Shown piece by piece: positions 45,420-57,429 of a stretch of 64,000 nucleotides of DNA (its first letter is position 1; the number at the start of each line of letters is the position of its first letter). The notes under the pieces were generated by a model that was not told where the DNA came from, did not search any database, and saw only the letters and a program-made list of their open reading frames with translations. Source of the DNA: Zerene cesonia (lineage: Eukaryota > Arthropoda > Insecta > Lepidoptera > Pieridae); contig NC_052119.1 in NCBI RefSeq assembly GCF_012273895.1, positions 8,718,705-8,782,704 on the forward strand. Direction: 5' to 3'. Both the position numbers and the translations under genes were made by a program.

Positions 45420-46680
45420 GTTTTGCTTTGTCCTTAAGATATTGTTTCTCGAATTAATATTTCTTTACGCTTAAAATTAAAAATAAACAATACGGTTTTT
45501 GAATTAATTTCATGTTTCAACTGAATAGTCAATAAACAATATAATTTTGTTAATATTTATTTCTCCGAAACTCCGATTCTGTCCAATTTTGTGAGGATGA
45601 GGGTATAATTTTACCGTTCTCCGTTTTAAAACTAATTTGTTTTGTAACGTAGGAGTTTTATCAGAACAGAATTTGCCGCTCGCAAAATCATCAAATTTCT
45701 AGCTATAGTATTAGATTTTGTAAACAATATTTCTTTATATTCGAATTTAATTGAAATTATCCAGAAATAGAATCTTCAAACGCTTGAACATTTTCATAAT
45801 TTAAAAATTATTCAAATGATTTTTTTTCCTTTAAATTTGTAAAATTACAATCTTCAATAGTGTTCTAGTCGCAATAAATATATTTGCACCACAATACAGG
45901 CTCCGTTCATTGTACTGACAAGTGAGGACCTTTGCTGTTGGCCGACTTCCAAATACTAGTCGGTTTATTTCACCAAGTCACTGCCTTGCTGTTTGAAATA
46001 TGTCAGACACGAAGAGCAAGTCTTTGGCCACAATAAAACCACATGACTCTGCGGTATTTAAAAGAATCCTTATGTATACTTGGTGGGGGTTTGTCGAGAC
46101 GATACGCAATCGAAGCGTGACTTAACAATGCAATGTTCAAGATGGGAGCAATAGTACGTATTTGAATAAAGGCAAAAGTACGAGTCACTTGATGACCCAA
46201 GCAGTCTTCCTAAACGTCCACAATTATTAAAAAATACACATCAGAAGTCTATTCCTTATAGTACGACTACCTATACCTTATCGTATCGTCAAAAACGTAT
46301 GTCTTGTAACTTCTCTGCCTATTTGAACCAAATGAGATTACCTGTTGGTAATAATATTAATAATTTTTTCAAGTCCTAACGATTTATCGTAGATACGTTA
46401 CGATTGGTATTTTTATTAATTTGTATTGATTCTTCGTCTTTTTAAGTTATGTTCAGCAGGTAACCGAATTTATGTTTTATCTGATGGTAAGGTAAGGTAA
46501 ACGTGGTAAGTGATAAGGAATGGGTTGTAAACATGAATAAAGCATTGAAATGGAAAGAGTGAAGAAAAGGATACGTTCCTTCGGCTCCCTATAAACGTAA
46601 ACAACGTTTTGTGAGTCAGCAAGTGTAGTTTTATTTGACGGTTGTCTATTAAACTAGTAAAAATACGATTTTATATGGAA
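45420..46680. other. No gene seen
   Basis: Downstream of the coiled-coil gene. AT-rich. The stretch 45895-46215 is less AT-rich with an unsupported minus frame (46003-46200). Confidence 0.45.
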
Positions 46681-46859
46681 CTAGCTGCACCCGGCAAACG
46701 CTGTTCTGCCTTACTCTTATCGTTTAGTGGTATGAAAAATAGATGTTAGCCGATTCTCAGACCTACCCAATATGCTTACCAAATTTCAGAGGAATCGGTC
46801 AAGCCGTTTCGGAGGAGTATAGAGACTAACATTGTGACACGAGAATTTTATATATAAGA
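46681..46859 (-). mobile_element. Helitron-like element, both ends intact
   Basis: A|CTAGCTGCACCCGGCAAACG on the left and TTTTATATATAAGA|T on the right. On the minus strand this is A|TC to CTAG|T, 179 bp. Confidence 0.75.
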
Positions 46860-46864
46860 TAAAC

Positions 46865-48695
46865 GCAAAATGAGTTTACAGTAAGCGTACTTATGAATTA
46901 TCTTAGGGCAATAATAAATCACATTCGGAATCCCAAACGAGATTTTAATATATTATTATTGTTATCTGATAACTGAAATCAATCATAATCAATCCTCAAG
47001 TCTAGCCACAAATAAAAGGGTTATTTCTATACATTCTGTGTAATTATGCCAATAAATTACGGGCTAATACACGCTTCAACTCTGAGAGTAAACATCATCC
47101 ATCACACTTCTCATTTGTAATGACTCAACGAGATTTAATTTGCGCAGAATTGTAGAAAACTATTTATCTAGTATAACGTAACCGAGTTCCAAAATAGTTC
47201 CTGTTTATGTATGTATTCTTTTATGGTTATGACGCGATGAATCTGTCAAACTGGCAACAGTATAGATGTCTATTATATACTCATGTATATAATTAGATAT
47301 ATCAAAGAATGTTTAGTATATTAAGCAAAATCAATTACAAATGTAAACGCACACTATATATTTTTGTTCGCTCTCGCTAAACAATGTCAACTAAGTTTTC
47401 ATTGAAATCTACTACGCAAATAGTCTTACAATATATAGTACAACTGATCTTTTATATAGACTTCAAATAATTATGAATCCAGAATGAGACAAAGCTTTTT
47501 ATTTCGTCTAGTAATATGATAGGAGCATACTTTTATACTAATTTTATCTAAAAATGTTGCATAGATCGATTAAAGAAAATTGATTGTCCATAAAGATCAT
47601 ATATCAAACTATATTACAGTAATGTGTATACCAACAATGTAGAAGGTAACAAACTTGTATAAAACTTAATATTAAAATACAAAGTTGCAAGAACAGATTC
47701 TTCCATATTTCTAAGCTTATTTCAAAGAACAATAATATGATATCAAGCAATCCGTTGTTTTCGCAATTTGGTAAAACTTTTCATATAACTTCCATAAACG
47801 TAGCACGTGCCAAGTTCTCTAACCGAAGTTACTGTCAATCTTGAGTTACCAAGAAGAATAACAATAGCAGTGTATGGCTTTGTTCTGGGTTTAATCGAAA
47901 CAAAGAATTAAGGAACTTTAAAAGAGACAATAAGATTATTGTGATGTTTGGTTGAGTTAGTTTTAAAATTCCCGTAGTAAGTTTAGTGGTTATTTGTTCT
48001 AATATTTTAGAAAAATATATAGAAAACGCGCGAGTTTGATTAAGTGCTTACCATTAATTTTAAAATTTTGATCACATTTGATATGATTTCAATAGAGTTA
48101 ATTCGCTTTTTAATCATTCCCACTTATTTTCAATAGACAAGTCTCTATAAAATTATGCCAAAGAGACTGACCTCAATACTCTCCCAATAGGATTAACAAA
48201 ACTAGGCTTCTTCGGAACTTACTTGAATTGTTATCGTAAATGTATCAGAATTAAAATCATAACTCATTCGTTACATTTAGAGCCATATCCCTAATAAGAT
48301 AACAAATGCGATAGTAAATTAAATATTTATATATGTTTCTTCTTCATAAGTATACATCAAATTTTATCCAAATCAGTTCAATGATTTAAATGTAATATGA
48401 TACATACAGGGATAGTGCTTAGAACCGAGTAATGTGATAGTTTATTTTCCGGAAATCTCATGAGAACAGGACCTTTGTGGAAGAGATTTCATGATTGTTT
48501 CTATGCCGATTTAATTATTTTCAATAAAGTTATATGGTCGCCATAGTTCATCCATGAAAGCGTAACGAGCAGATATATTAAAATAATAAATGCATTCATG
48601 GGCTATTTTCAAAAATATACCAATAGTAACCAATCATCAACCAATATGATAGACCAAGTGGTATATCTTTCTCTTTATCTTTGTAGTATCTTCTC
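46865..48695. other. No gene seen
   Basis: AT-rich spacer with no recognised repeat. Confidence 0.5.
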
Positions 48696-48699
48696 TTCC

Positions 48700-48963
48700 T
48701 CATCATCATTATCATCATCGGCCCATACATGTTCCATAGGCGTTCTATGAGGCTTCAGACCATAGTCCACCATGCTGGCCAAGTGCGGTTTGGCAAATAT
48801 CACATATCGTCAAACTTTTGATTCTTGTTTGTTTCCCGGCGTGTTTCCCCACGATGTTTTCCTTCACTGTTTCGAGCAGTGGTGATGTGAATAATGTGCA
48901 GATATATTGAAAAATCAATTCATTACTTGCACACTCATAGGATTCCGAACCTCCGACTTTATC
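48700..48963 (-). mobile_element. tRNA-derived SINE, family 1, 5' truncated
   Basis: Minus-strand copy. The left edge is the (ATC)n complement of the tail, then CATGCTGGCCAAGTGCGG, CGATGTTTTCCTTCACTG and TCCGAACCTCCGACTT at the B-box side. The A-box half is lost. Confidence 0.8.
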
Positions 48964-48969
48964 TTCTAT

Positions 48970-50795
48970 TAACGTATTTAAAATACATCCATGTGATTAC
49001 ACATAAAATATGCACTCAATTTATACTATGTAAAACGTTGGAGCTTCTGTACTTATCTCTGTACGTGACTCGAATTCAGATTTAGCATACTTATGTTTTA
49101 AAGCTTCACCGTGATATTGAAGGTATGCTGTACGTAAAAGTAAGACTTCAAGTAGTTTACTTATTGATAAAGAAACTGATCTAAATGATTACCTTATCGA
49201 TTACTCAAAAGCCTAGACTTTGTTGTAAGTTGTCATTAAAAATATCAATAATAATATAAAGACTTGAATTGTCTATCATTGTTATAATAAGTGCAGACGA
49301 ATTTAACATCTTAATATATCCTTAATAAATCCAGTGTCATGATGTATAACCCAATGAACTCTTCACCAACTCTACCGATTTTGATGAAATTTGGCATTTT
49401 ATGTGTAATTTGGTCGAACTTAAAAAAAAAAAAAAATTAATATTTCCTTTATAGGTTTTCCTTTGAGCATTAGAAAAAATTCTTATCGTTCTTAGTGGCA
49501 ACGTATATTTGAGATTTTTGTTTTATATTAGTAGACTCAGATGACTAATTGTTTTTATATCGGTTAAAAAGCGACAATATGTTGATTAATTTAAGTAAAC
49601 TGTATGGAACAATAATATGGAATAATTTAAATAAACTGTATTTGAGTCAGCGGTTAGCTAGGTATCGATGTCGGTTCGATAGCGTGATCGAGTTCATAAA
49701 TTTTCCATTTTCTTCAATTCGTTTATTTTTAAATTATAGTTTTTTTAGATAGCTACAAAACCCCACATAAATAGCTTGCTTCGTTACTTTAAAGTGGGTA
49801 GGTACATTTGAACAAAGTTACTGTTTCATTTTGTGATTTTTTTTCTATAGAGTACGATTTTTTTCCGATATATAAAATCGGTAAAAATTATCTATAAAAA
49901 AATGCTATAAAATAGGAAAAAATTAAGTCTGCTCTAAAAACCAGTAATTGTTTTGAGAGCAGGCTGAGTTGCATGGGTTAGCCATTAATTTAATAGATCT
50001 TTATCTGTAGGAGCTTAATACCTAAGGAATATTGAGTGTAATAATATTATGGATCAAGCAAATTAATGTGAAATGCGCTTGCTTCATATCTCACTAGGGA
50101 ATATGAAACTAACGCAAATATGAGAAAGCGTACAGGTAAAAAAATCTTTAATTCACTCAAGAAATAATGAATCAGCTATATGTGAAAAATAACTTCCACC
50201 TATATTGTATACCTAAAAAAAATTGAAGGATAAACCTTCTGTAACATATCGATTTTTAGGCCATAATAACAGATAGAGGCCTGATTGGCGAAATTGGGAT
50301 ACAACAGACATTGATTTACGGGGCCTTTATATTGTATCGTTGATAGTTCGAAACTTATGTGGCGTGTAATAAATCTATTGAGTCCGCAATTTGAAGCATC
50401 CATTTTGAAACTAACGTCAATCTAAGTTATTAAATTACAACATTAATATATATAATATTTCGACGTCAATGGTTTAACTGTTAGAGATATTATATGACGT
50501 TAGATTGTAAAGTTTTGTTAACAATTTGACGCATTATTTTTCGGTGGATTATGCTGGTGTTTACAATGTAAATTACTATAAAACTGTATAATTTTTGATT
50601 TAATAACAGTGCATATGTTGGTGACTCAAGAAAAGCACTGAAAAGTCTCTAAGGTTTTAATATCTAATTTCGTGCTTTTTGCTTTTACCGCCTTTAAAAG
50701 TGAAATCACAATGAGCACAAAAGCATCAGATGGCAATCGCACCATTTCTATATCATCCTCATCCTTATCTTTCATATAGCAACGGATGTTTTCTG
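48970..50795. other. No gene seen
   Basis: AT-rich. The minus frame at 50200-50403 is open but unrecognised. Confidence 0.45.
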
Positions 50796-50799
50796 GAAT

Positions 50800-51060
50800 G
50801 TTTTTTAGAGTTCCGTAAGGTTAAAATAGTTTTCAAAGGGTAAAATAAGACCCTATTACTAAGATTTTGCTGTCCGTCTGTCCGTTTTACCATACGTCTT
50901 CCACTAGGACAATAACTACTTCTATTTCGGCTAAAACAACAAATACTTCATTAAAGAAAATCACTTAAGCAACGGTGGGCAAAGTCACAAATTGGATGGG
51001 TGACCATTTTTTTCGTAGTTTCTCTTTAGTTTATTAGTACGGTACCCTCGCACTTGACTT
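50800..51060. repeat. Dispersed repeat, family G
   Basis: Starts AGAGTTCCGTAAGG and ends GTACGGTACCCTCG, partly inverted copies of one another. Inside are AAGACCCTATTACTAAG, CTGTCCGTCTGTCCG and CAAATTGGATGGGTGACC. Confidence 0.55.
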
Positions 51061-51064
51061 TTTA

Positions 51065-53335
51065 TGTTTAGAGGACTACTTTTTGCTACTCTTTGCCGCG
51101 TGAAACATCTCATTTCCAGGTTAATGGTTGCGAAACCGGTAATAGCTAGTTTTTTATAGTTACTGGCGTTTCAATTAAGAAGCGACTAATATTTATTTTC
51201 GAAACACTAATATTACGGAAGGTTATTTTAATGATGTTAATTCTATGGAAAGGACAATGCTGCTTTTTTTTCATAAACTTAAAATTCACATGAAATAATT
51301 TAAATGACCTGAAAGAATGAAGTTTGCTTTATTTATACGAAAGTCGATAAAAACTTTCATTTGTGTCCTAACTCCCAAACGCACTGTATTTTTACCTTAA
51401 ATTGACTTACCAATATCAAAAAATTTGGGTAAATTCAAATTTGAAATTCTCACGTCCAAAGATCCTGTTTTCGATGAAAGTTGGTTATGAAAAACGGTTT
51501 CTATAAATCTATATTGTTTGCATCACATAATAAAGGGACATTTTCAATCTCTTCTCCATACAACATTTACCCTCGTCAACCGATATCAAAGAAATTTGAA
51601 CGAAGTCATTATTGGTATAATAATTAATAGAATCTATCAATAGACCTCCAGTTTGTATAAAGTACCTTTCCGCTTCCGACTTTGCCCGAATAGTAAAAGG
51701 TAAAAACAGACACCCGCGGGTTTTACCCGCATAGTTCCCGTTGCCGTGAGATTTCCGGGATGAAAACAATTCCATGTCTTGTATCATTAATATTACAAAG
51801 AAAACTCTATTTACATTCTACGAGGATACATTTTAATATTCATTTACAAAAGCAAAGATTCGTGCTTAAAATGCAAAGATTCTTAAGAAAATTTATCAAA
51901 TTTTCTTTTATACCTCTTTGCATTCATGGTTGCAAAAATATGATAATTTAAAAATAACTAGTCGCGATGTCGTCTTGAAAGGTCTTGTATAAATTGATTT
52001 CAAAGAAATATCCTTTCGTAAAAGGTTGACCTCCGAGAAATAGCCGTAACCGTAATAATAAACGTGTTCTCGACAAAATATGGGACCCAATTTTTTTACC
52101 GACGTTAACAAAAACGACGGATCAATGTTTTATTTGAATTAATATATACTAATAACTGGTTTTTTTTATTGATACTTGATAACTCCGTAGATTTTAAAAT
52201 CTATGGCGTGAGGTTTGATAGGACATTGTTGTCATTCGGGGCACCAGATTTTAAAATGGTAAATTTAGAATCTGGTATTTCGTCTCCTCTGACGTCGGTA
52301 ACTTTTTAGATAAAAAATATTGATTATATGTACAACTTTCAGAACTGCCATGATTACTTGTATTATTAGCAGCGATCTTATCTGCTGATATATGCAAACC
52401 TACACGTATTTTCTTTTCTTAGCAACTAAAGAATTCAAAAATTAATATTCAGTTGAAATTTTGAAATTGTGCCATAGCATGTTACACATGATGAGTAGTT
52501 TCTAATGAGACTATAAATTTGAAGATTTGAAACAACTTACATTCCAAGAGCCTAGCTACACTATAACCTGTACTGGAATAAGGTCTTAGCAAACATAATT
52601 AAGTCTGATGGGTATTTTCTGTTGATTTATAAAAAAGCTAAGGTTTGGAACAATAATATCGAAATCAACGATGTTGCGGAAATTCTGGAAGAAAATTATT
52701 ATATAAGAAAGAAGATAATTATTATAATTTCATTGAAAGCCGCCAGTGTTTTTAAAAGTTCACGAGAACGAAGTCGCGGTACAAATTATAATGAAGGCAC
52801 TACGCAGTAACCGCCTCCAAGGAATAAATATTAATCTCATTTCAAGACGTTCGTAGGCAACTCTATTATAATGTGCCATCGTATGAAAAATATGCTGATG
52901 GAAACTACCTATCGCAGCTGGGAATAAACCATTTTAAATATGCGTTGAGAATGCGTCGTTGTAAAATTATCAGATAACATTCTGTCCACCCTGGTTCGCC
53001 TATGGTTCATATGGTCTATGTCATTCAGCGAAGACGATTGATTGTGGTGAGGTTGATAGGGGATTGTTTTTTACTTGCATAATATTCAGTAAACTTGTCC
53101 ATTTAGTGTATTTAATGAATCCCAGAAAAGATTAATGAATAGTGATTACACTAAGAGACTAGGCAACATGGAATTTGAGCCCTAGCTCGCATCAGTTAAT
53201 GACATCTGATTAATTGCTCTTGGCGACCATTAATTGTTACAGAGGCATTCTTATTCTTCTTCAAGAATTTCTGTCTGAATACACAGAAATTGTTTCTATT
53301 AATTTTGTTATACTAATGCACCAATAATTATTTTG
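51065..53335. other. No gene; Helitron-like remnant 51662-51775
   Basis: The remnant has GACACCCGCGGGTTTTACCC and TAGTTCCCGTTGCCGTG. Otherwise AT-rich without supported coding sequence. Confidence 0.45.
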
Positions 53336-53353
53336 TATTTGGTTTTCATATTA

Positions 53354-53632
53354 GCAGTGGTGGCTCAGTGGTGAGAACCTAGGACTTCAAAATCGATAAC
53401 TCGGGGTACGAGACCGGACGAGAGTGCAGGAAATAAATTGAATTTTCAATTTATCTGCACATGTGGATAACATCACCACTGCTTAAAACGGTGAAGGAAA
53501 ACATCGTGAGGAAACCGGCATGTCCAAGAATCAAAAGTTGTACGGCATGTGACATTGGTCAGCGTGGTGGATTATGGCCTGAACCCTCATAGGAGGCCTG
53601 TGTCCCAGTAGTGGGAACATGGGCTGATGCTG
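53354..53632 (+). mobile_element. tRNA-derived SINE, family 1, with 14-bp TSD
   Basis: Copy with intact A box and B-box GGTACGAGACC. ATTTGGTTTTCATA at 53337-53350 repeats at 53633-53646, a perfect 14-bp target-site duplication. A small internal deletion removes part of CTGCCAACCCGCACTTGG. Confidence 0.92.
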
Positions 53633-53673
53633 ATTTGGTTTTCATAATCGGTAATTCTTTCTTGCATACAAGC

Positions 53674-53681
<8 letters not shown>

Positions 53682-53713
<32 letters not shown>
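53682..53713. repeat. (AT)16 microsatellite
   Basis: Uninterrupted AT dinucleotides. A Helitron-like minus fragment (TGTGACTCCCGGTTTCGCCC) follows at 53723-53850. Confidence 0.9.
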
Positions 53714-53715
<2 letters not shown>

Positions 53716-54191
53716 ATAAAAATATAAGCTGTGACTCCCGGTTTCGCCCAGATCAGGCATGATGATATATGAATTATATATAGAACATAGCCTTCTTAAA
53801 TAAATGTACTATTCAACCGGTCGTTTCTAGTATTAGCACGTTCACACAAATAAATTTTTTATCTTATTTATATTATTTCTATAGTGTCTATGAACAAGGA
53901 AATCTATACAATGTCTAACCAACAAGGAACTTCTGAAGAAATATAATATTTTGCACAAATTTAGTATAACGCTCTACAGCGTCTTAGATCTTTAGATTCC
54001 TGCATCAAGAACTTGGCGTATATTTCAAAGAACTTTGTTAATATTCGGCAGTGTGCATCATGTAATTAAATTGTAACAAAACCCATATAAAGCGAGCGTG
54101 CTAACGACCACATTTTCTAGACTTGCAATATGGAAATCTTAACAATTAATATATTATTTGCTTGTGTTTGTTTTTACGTGAGTATTATACA

Positions 54192-54310
54192 TTTAGAAAT
54201 TAAAAAATTTACCCCGTGACCACGCTCGCTGTAAAGTGTTCAAAATGTTGGGTTAATAATACAAAGAATAAATAGTCTTTGAAATCCGTCAAAAAGTCTT
54301 TAATTTCTTA
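54192..54310. repeat. Foldback element with half of central palindrome
   Basis: Outer arms ATTTAGAAATTAAAAAA and TAATTTCTTA. Only the right arm of the palindrome is present (CCCCGTGACCACGCTCGC, GTAAAGTGTTC), then TTGGGTTAATAATAC. Confidence 0.75.
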
Positions 54311-54424
54311 ATACATTACTTGCTATGTTCCTAAATTTTAAGGCTATCGTATAAATAATGGGGGTTTTGATTATTTATATAATGGCATACATATAAAACG
54401 TCCATACTATACGGCCCTATATAT

Positions 54425-54607
54425 AGTATCCTATTCCTTACCCTTTCCATTCCATTCCTTTGTTAGCGTCGTCCTCCTTTTCCCTTGATCCTTTAAAGGC
54501 GAGAGACGCATTTGCAAAGCAAGTATATGTATTCTGCAAATTTTCATGGCCGGTGGTGAAAATTTACCATCCAGCAAACCACAAGCTCAGTTTCCTGTTA
54601 TGAGAAA
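54425..54607 (+). mobile_element. Retroposon tail, family A, 5' truncated
   Basis: CATTCCATTCCTTTG, GGTGGTGAAAATTTACCATC, ACAAGCTCAGTTTCCTG and TTATGAGAAAAAA match the distal part of the 57106 copy. Confidence 0.68.
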
Positions 54608-54608
54608 A

Positions 54609-55070
54609 AAGAATAATATGCAATTATAAAACTGCTAGAACACGGGACGTCGTCGGACGGAGGCTGAAAGCGTGTTTATAAATCTTTCATTGTTCCTAAC
54701 TTTAGAAACCATGAATGCGACGCTTTAGAATCTAAAGCGTATTCATGGTAAACATTTGTTGAGCAACAATTGATCAACAATGTTGCTGGAAACTTTGTTT
54801 TTATGATGACGCTGCTTGGACGAGAAAATTTCAAGATGTGTCATCAACTCAGCAACATGCAGTGTTGCCAGCAACATGATTTTTAATCGGCTTCAAAAAG
54901 AGGTGATTCAAGCCGATTGTGTTTCTTGTGTTTGTTACCTGGGAATTTTTGAGTAGGTGAACCAATTTCGAAAGTTCTTTTTGTATTTGAAAACGGACGG
55001 AGCCTTCCGTGTGGTCTTATTTTAATTTCATCTAGGTCTGACAATTTAAAGGCAATTTAATGTTTGTTTA
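54609..55070. repeat. Repeat cluster with palindrome
   Basis: An imperfect palindrome at 54709-54748 (CCATGAAT and ACGCTTTAG against their complements), then TGTTGAGCAACAATTGATCA and CAACATGCAGTGTTGCC, with fragments of the same motif near 1088 and 16482, then a family-H repeat (54945-55070). Confidence 0.45.
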
Positions 55071-55381
55071 AAATACTTTTATTATTCACATATTAAGACT
55101 CACATATTAAACGCCCCAGGTCAGACGTAGGTCACGAAAGTTAGAGAAGTTTGAGTCTTTGATCATGATAAGAGACAGCTGCTGAAGCTATTTGTAAGGG
55201 GCATTACCGGCAGCCTGGAGAAAGGAAAACTACTTTGCTAAACGTGGGAAATGGAGCATGTGACAAAATAGCTGGTATGTTGAGTGGAAAAGTTTTCCTA
55301 TACTAGTACTTTGCAAACCAATTACTAGCACTATCAAGATACCAAATACTTATTATGATATACATATATTACTTATTATGA

Positions 55382-55568
55382 CCGCCTCCTTGGTATAGTG
55401 GTTAACGCGTGAGCGTAGAACCGTGGGGTCCTGGGTTCAATTCCCGGTGGGGACGCACACAAAATAAAAAAAGTCTCGGTCTGGCAGGACACACTTGTCT
55501 CTAAAGAAAATCGATCAGTGAAACAGTTGTCCATCATCTGCCCCATACCCCACTAGGGGACATGGGAC
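55382..55568 (+). mobile_element. tRNA-derived SINE, family 2
   Basis: CGCCTCCTTGGTATAGTGG carries a perfect A box (TGGTATAGTGG), and GGTTCAATTCC is a perfect B box in CCTGGGTTCAATTCCCGG. The body ends CCCCATACCCCACTAGGGG. The tRNA part is not a functional tRNA because the acceptor stem does not close. Confidence 0.8.
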
Positions 55569-55569
55569 T

Positions 55570-55775
55570 TCACTTTATAGAATTGAGAAATTATGAAAGA
55601 ATAGAAAAACTTTGATCACGAGGCGGGATTCGAACCCGCGTTTATTACCAAACTGTAGCAACGCCTAGCCTCCCGGCCATCCGGCCAATAAGCGCGGGTT
55701 CGAATCCCGCCTCGTGATCAAATGTTTTCTATTCCTTTAAAATTTCTCATTTATAAAGCGTTTCAATGTTATAAC
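55570..55775. mobile_element. Palindromic tRNA-like element
   Basis: Long inverted arms: on each side a TGAGAAATT-type end, AATAGAAAA, then GATCACGAGGCGGGATTCG and AACCCGCG. The right side is the complement over about 58 bp with few mismatches. The centre (about 50 bp) has GTAGCAACGCCTAGCCTCCC. Each arm holds a B box (GGTTCGAATCC) on opposite strands. It abuts the SINE at 55382. Related to 7656-7910. Confidence 0.62.
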
Positions 55776-55779
55776 ACTA

Positions 55780-56480
55780 AAAATGAAATACCATAGAATT
55801 ACCAAAGAATGTGGTGTTCAGAAAATAAATAGAAAAAAAATTATATCAAATGAACTATATATGGGTAGGATTTAAAAAATGTAAGTTAATATAAAACGCT
55901 TTTTTATTATTTATATTTAAATCAGAAAAGAAATGCTCTGTATTGTTCAGTTTCAGGTATTTTCGTGATGACATTTTTAAAGAAATGCTCGAATATTTGT
56001 CAATTTCTATTTTAATCTCTCCAAAATTATCTATTTATGAACAAGGCTAGGACGGTAAAAAGAAAACGTTGATAGTAATCTATGTAAAAAAAGTCCCAAA
56101 GACCACTAAGAGTCGTGATATTCAGGAGCCCCTATCGACCGCGTCGGTTGGATTTACAGCTCATCAAATAAACACAGGACACTTAAATATAGGTTAACTT
56201 TACATTATTATCAGCACTAATTAACCAGTATGTCAAATTAAACTTAAATATTATTCCAATAAATGTTGTGTTAATATTTTACTCTGTGGTCAACGACAAC
56301 CACGTTTTAGCTTTATTTTGTATGACGTATAAATTCATTATTCATTTCCATGCCATAAAACTAAAAATTAAATTCATTATTGTTATTTGAAATTGTATTG
56401 TTTCCTGCAAAAGCAAACATGGAGTTTTTACTTCGTTATATCTCCTCATATTCATGTACGCGAGATTATATTAATAGTAT
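55780..56480. other. No gene seen
   Basis: AT-rich spacer. Confidence 0.5.
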
Positions 56481-56481
56481 T

Positions 56482-56679
56482 AGTTGTACCCCGCAGTTTC
56501 ACCTGCGTAAGTCCGTATCCCGTAGGAATATCGATATAAAAAGTTGCCTATATGTTATTCCAGTTGTCCAGCTGTCTACGTACCAAATATCATTGCAATT
56601 GGTTCAATAGCTTTTGCGTGAAAGAGCAACAAACTCACACACATTCTTACAAACTTTCGCATTTACAATATTAGTAGGA
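56482..56679 (-). mobile_element. Helitron-like short element
   Basis: GTACCCCGCAGTTTCACC, AAAAAGTTGCCTATATGTTA, TGAAAGAGCAACAAACTC and the right end AATATTAGTAGGA before T. The left end is TAGTTG, one base off the expected CTAG. Confidence 0.7.
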
Positions 56680-56697
56680 TTCCCACGAGATTGTAAG

Positions 56698-56756
56698 CTG
56701 TCGACAAATCACACACCCTTACAAACTTTCGCATTTATAATAATCTGTCGACAAAT
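56698..56756. repeat. 35-bp Helitron-end insert between 12-bp repeats
   Basis: CTGTCGACAAAT at 56698-56709 and 56745-56756 flank a piece (CTTACAAACTTTCGCATTTA) of the element that ends 18 bp to the left. Confidence 0.75.
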
Positions 56757-57105
56757 TGTGATCGGCTCACAATTCAATGCACTATCGCTCGGTAAATGCG
56801 ACATGTAGCATGCACCCGGGCCATGCTTTAGAAAAGTAAATTCTCGGCATGATAAATCACTGTATGCACGTTTTAATCTAAAAATTGCAAGAAAATATTA
56901 CGGATCACAACTTGACGATAAATTACAATCTCGCGAGTTAGACTACAACCAAATTGTTTTTATAATCTTGTGGTGATGTACACACAAAAATGATTCGTTT
57001 ATTTAGCGGCGAAGAATATTCCATCCCTCGAAGCTATTCACTAGTTTAAGTGCTGAGGTTGTTTTAAACTCATGTGTTTAGTTTAAACAATTCTGGATTG
57101 ATATT

Positions 57106-57425
57106 GTGGGAGTCGAGCACCCTTCGGCACGAATTAGGCCAGCTCGCACCGGGGAAGTACCACACCCCCACAGAAAACCGGCGTGAAATAGTGGCATGCC
57201 ACTATGTTTCGTACGGTGAGTGGGGGAACCGGAGGCCCGATTCCTTTTCCTCACCCACCCAGTCCATTCCTTCTTTGCAGTCGTTAATCCATTCCTTTTC
57301 CATTCCCAAAAAAGCGGGCAGCGCATTCGCAGAGGCCCTACATTTGCGAATGTTCATAGGCGGTGGTGATCACTTACCATCAGGCGAACCACCAGCTCAG
57401 TTGCCCGCTATGACATAAAAAAAAA
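57106..57425 (+). mobile_element. Retroposon tail, family A, longest copy
   Basis: GTGGGAGTCGAGCACCCTTC, CCAGCTCGCACCGGGGAAG, TTTCGTACGGTGAGTGGGGG, GGCGGTGGTGATCACTTACC and GCCCGCTATGACATAAAA with a poly(A) tail. Open frames on both strands come from its GC content. I take it as the 3' end of a LINE or a LINE-dependent SINE. Confidence 0.75.
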
Positions 57426-57429
57426 TCAC

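Noticed and set aside
51509..51787. 92-codon minus ORF
   Set aside because: It overlaps a Helitron-like remnant, and the sequence is low in coding character with no splice support.
55382..55455. tRNA gene on the plus strand
   Set aside because: Perfect A and B boxes, but the acceptor ends do not pair and a SINE body follows. A second copy at 24104 confirms a repeat.
57074..57418. 114-codon ORF
   Set aside because: It runs along a retroposon tail present at six other places, where the frame is not kept.
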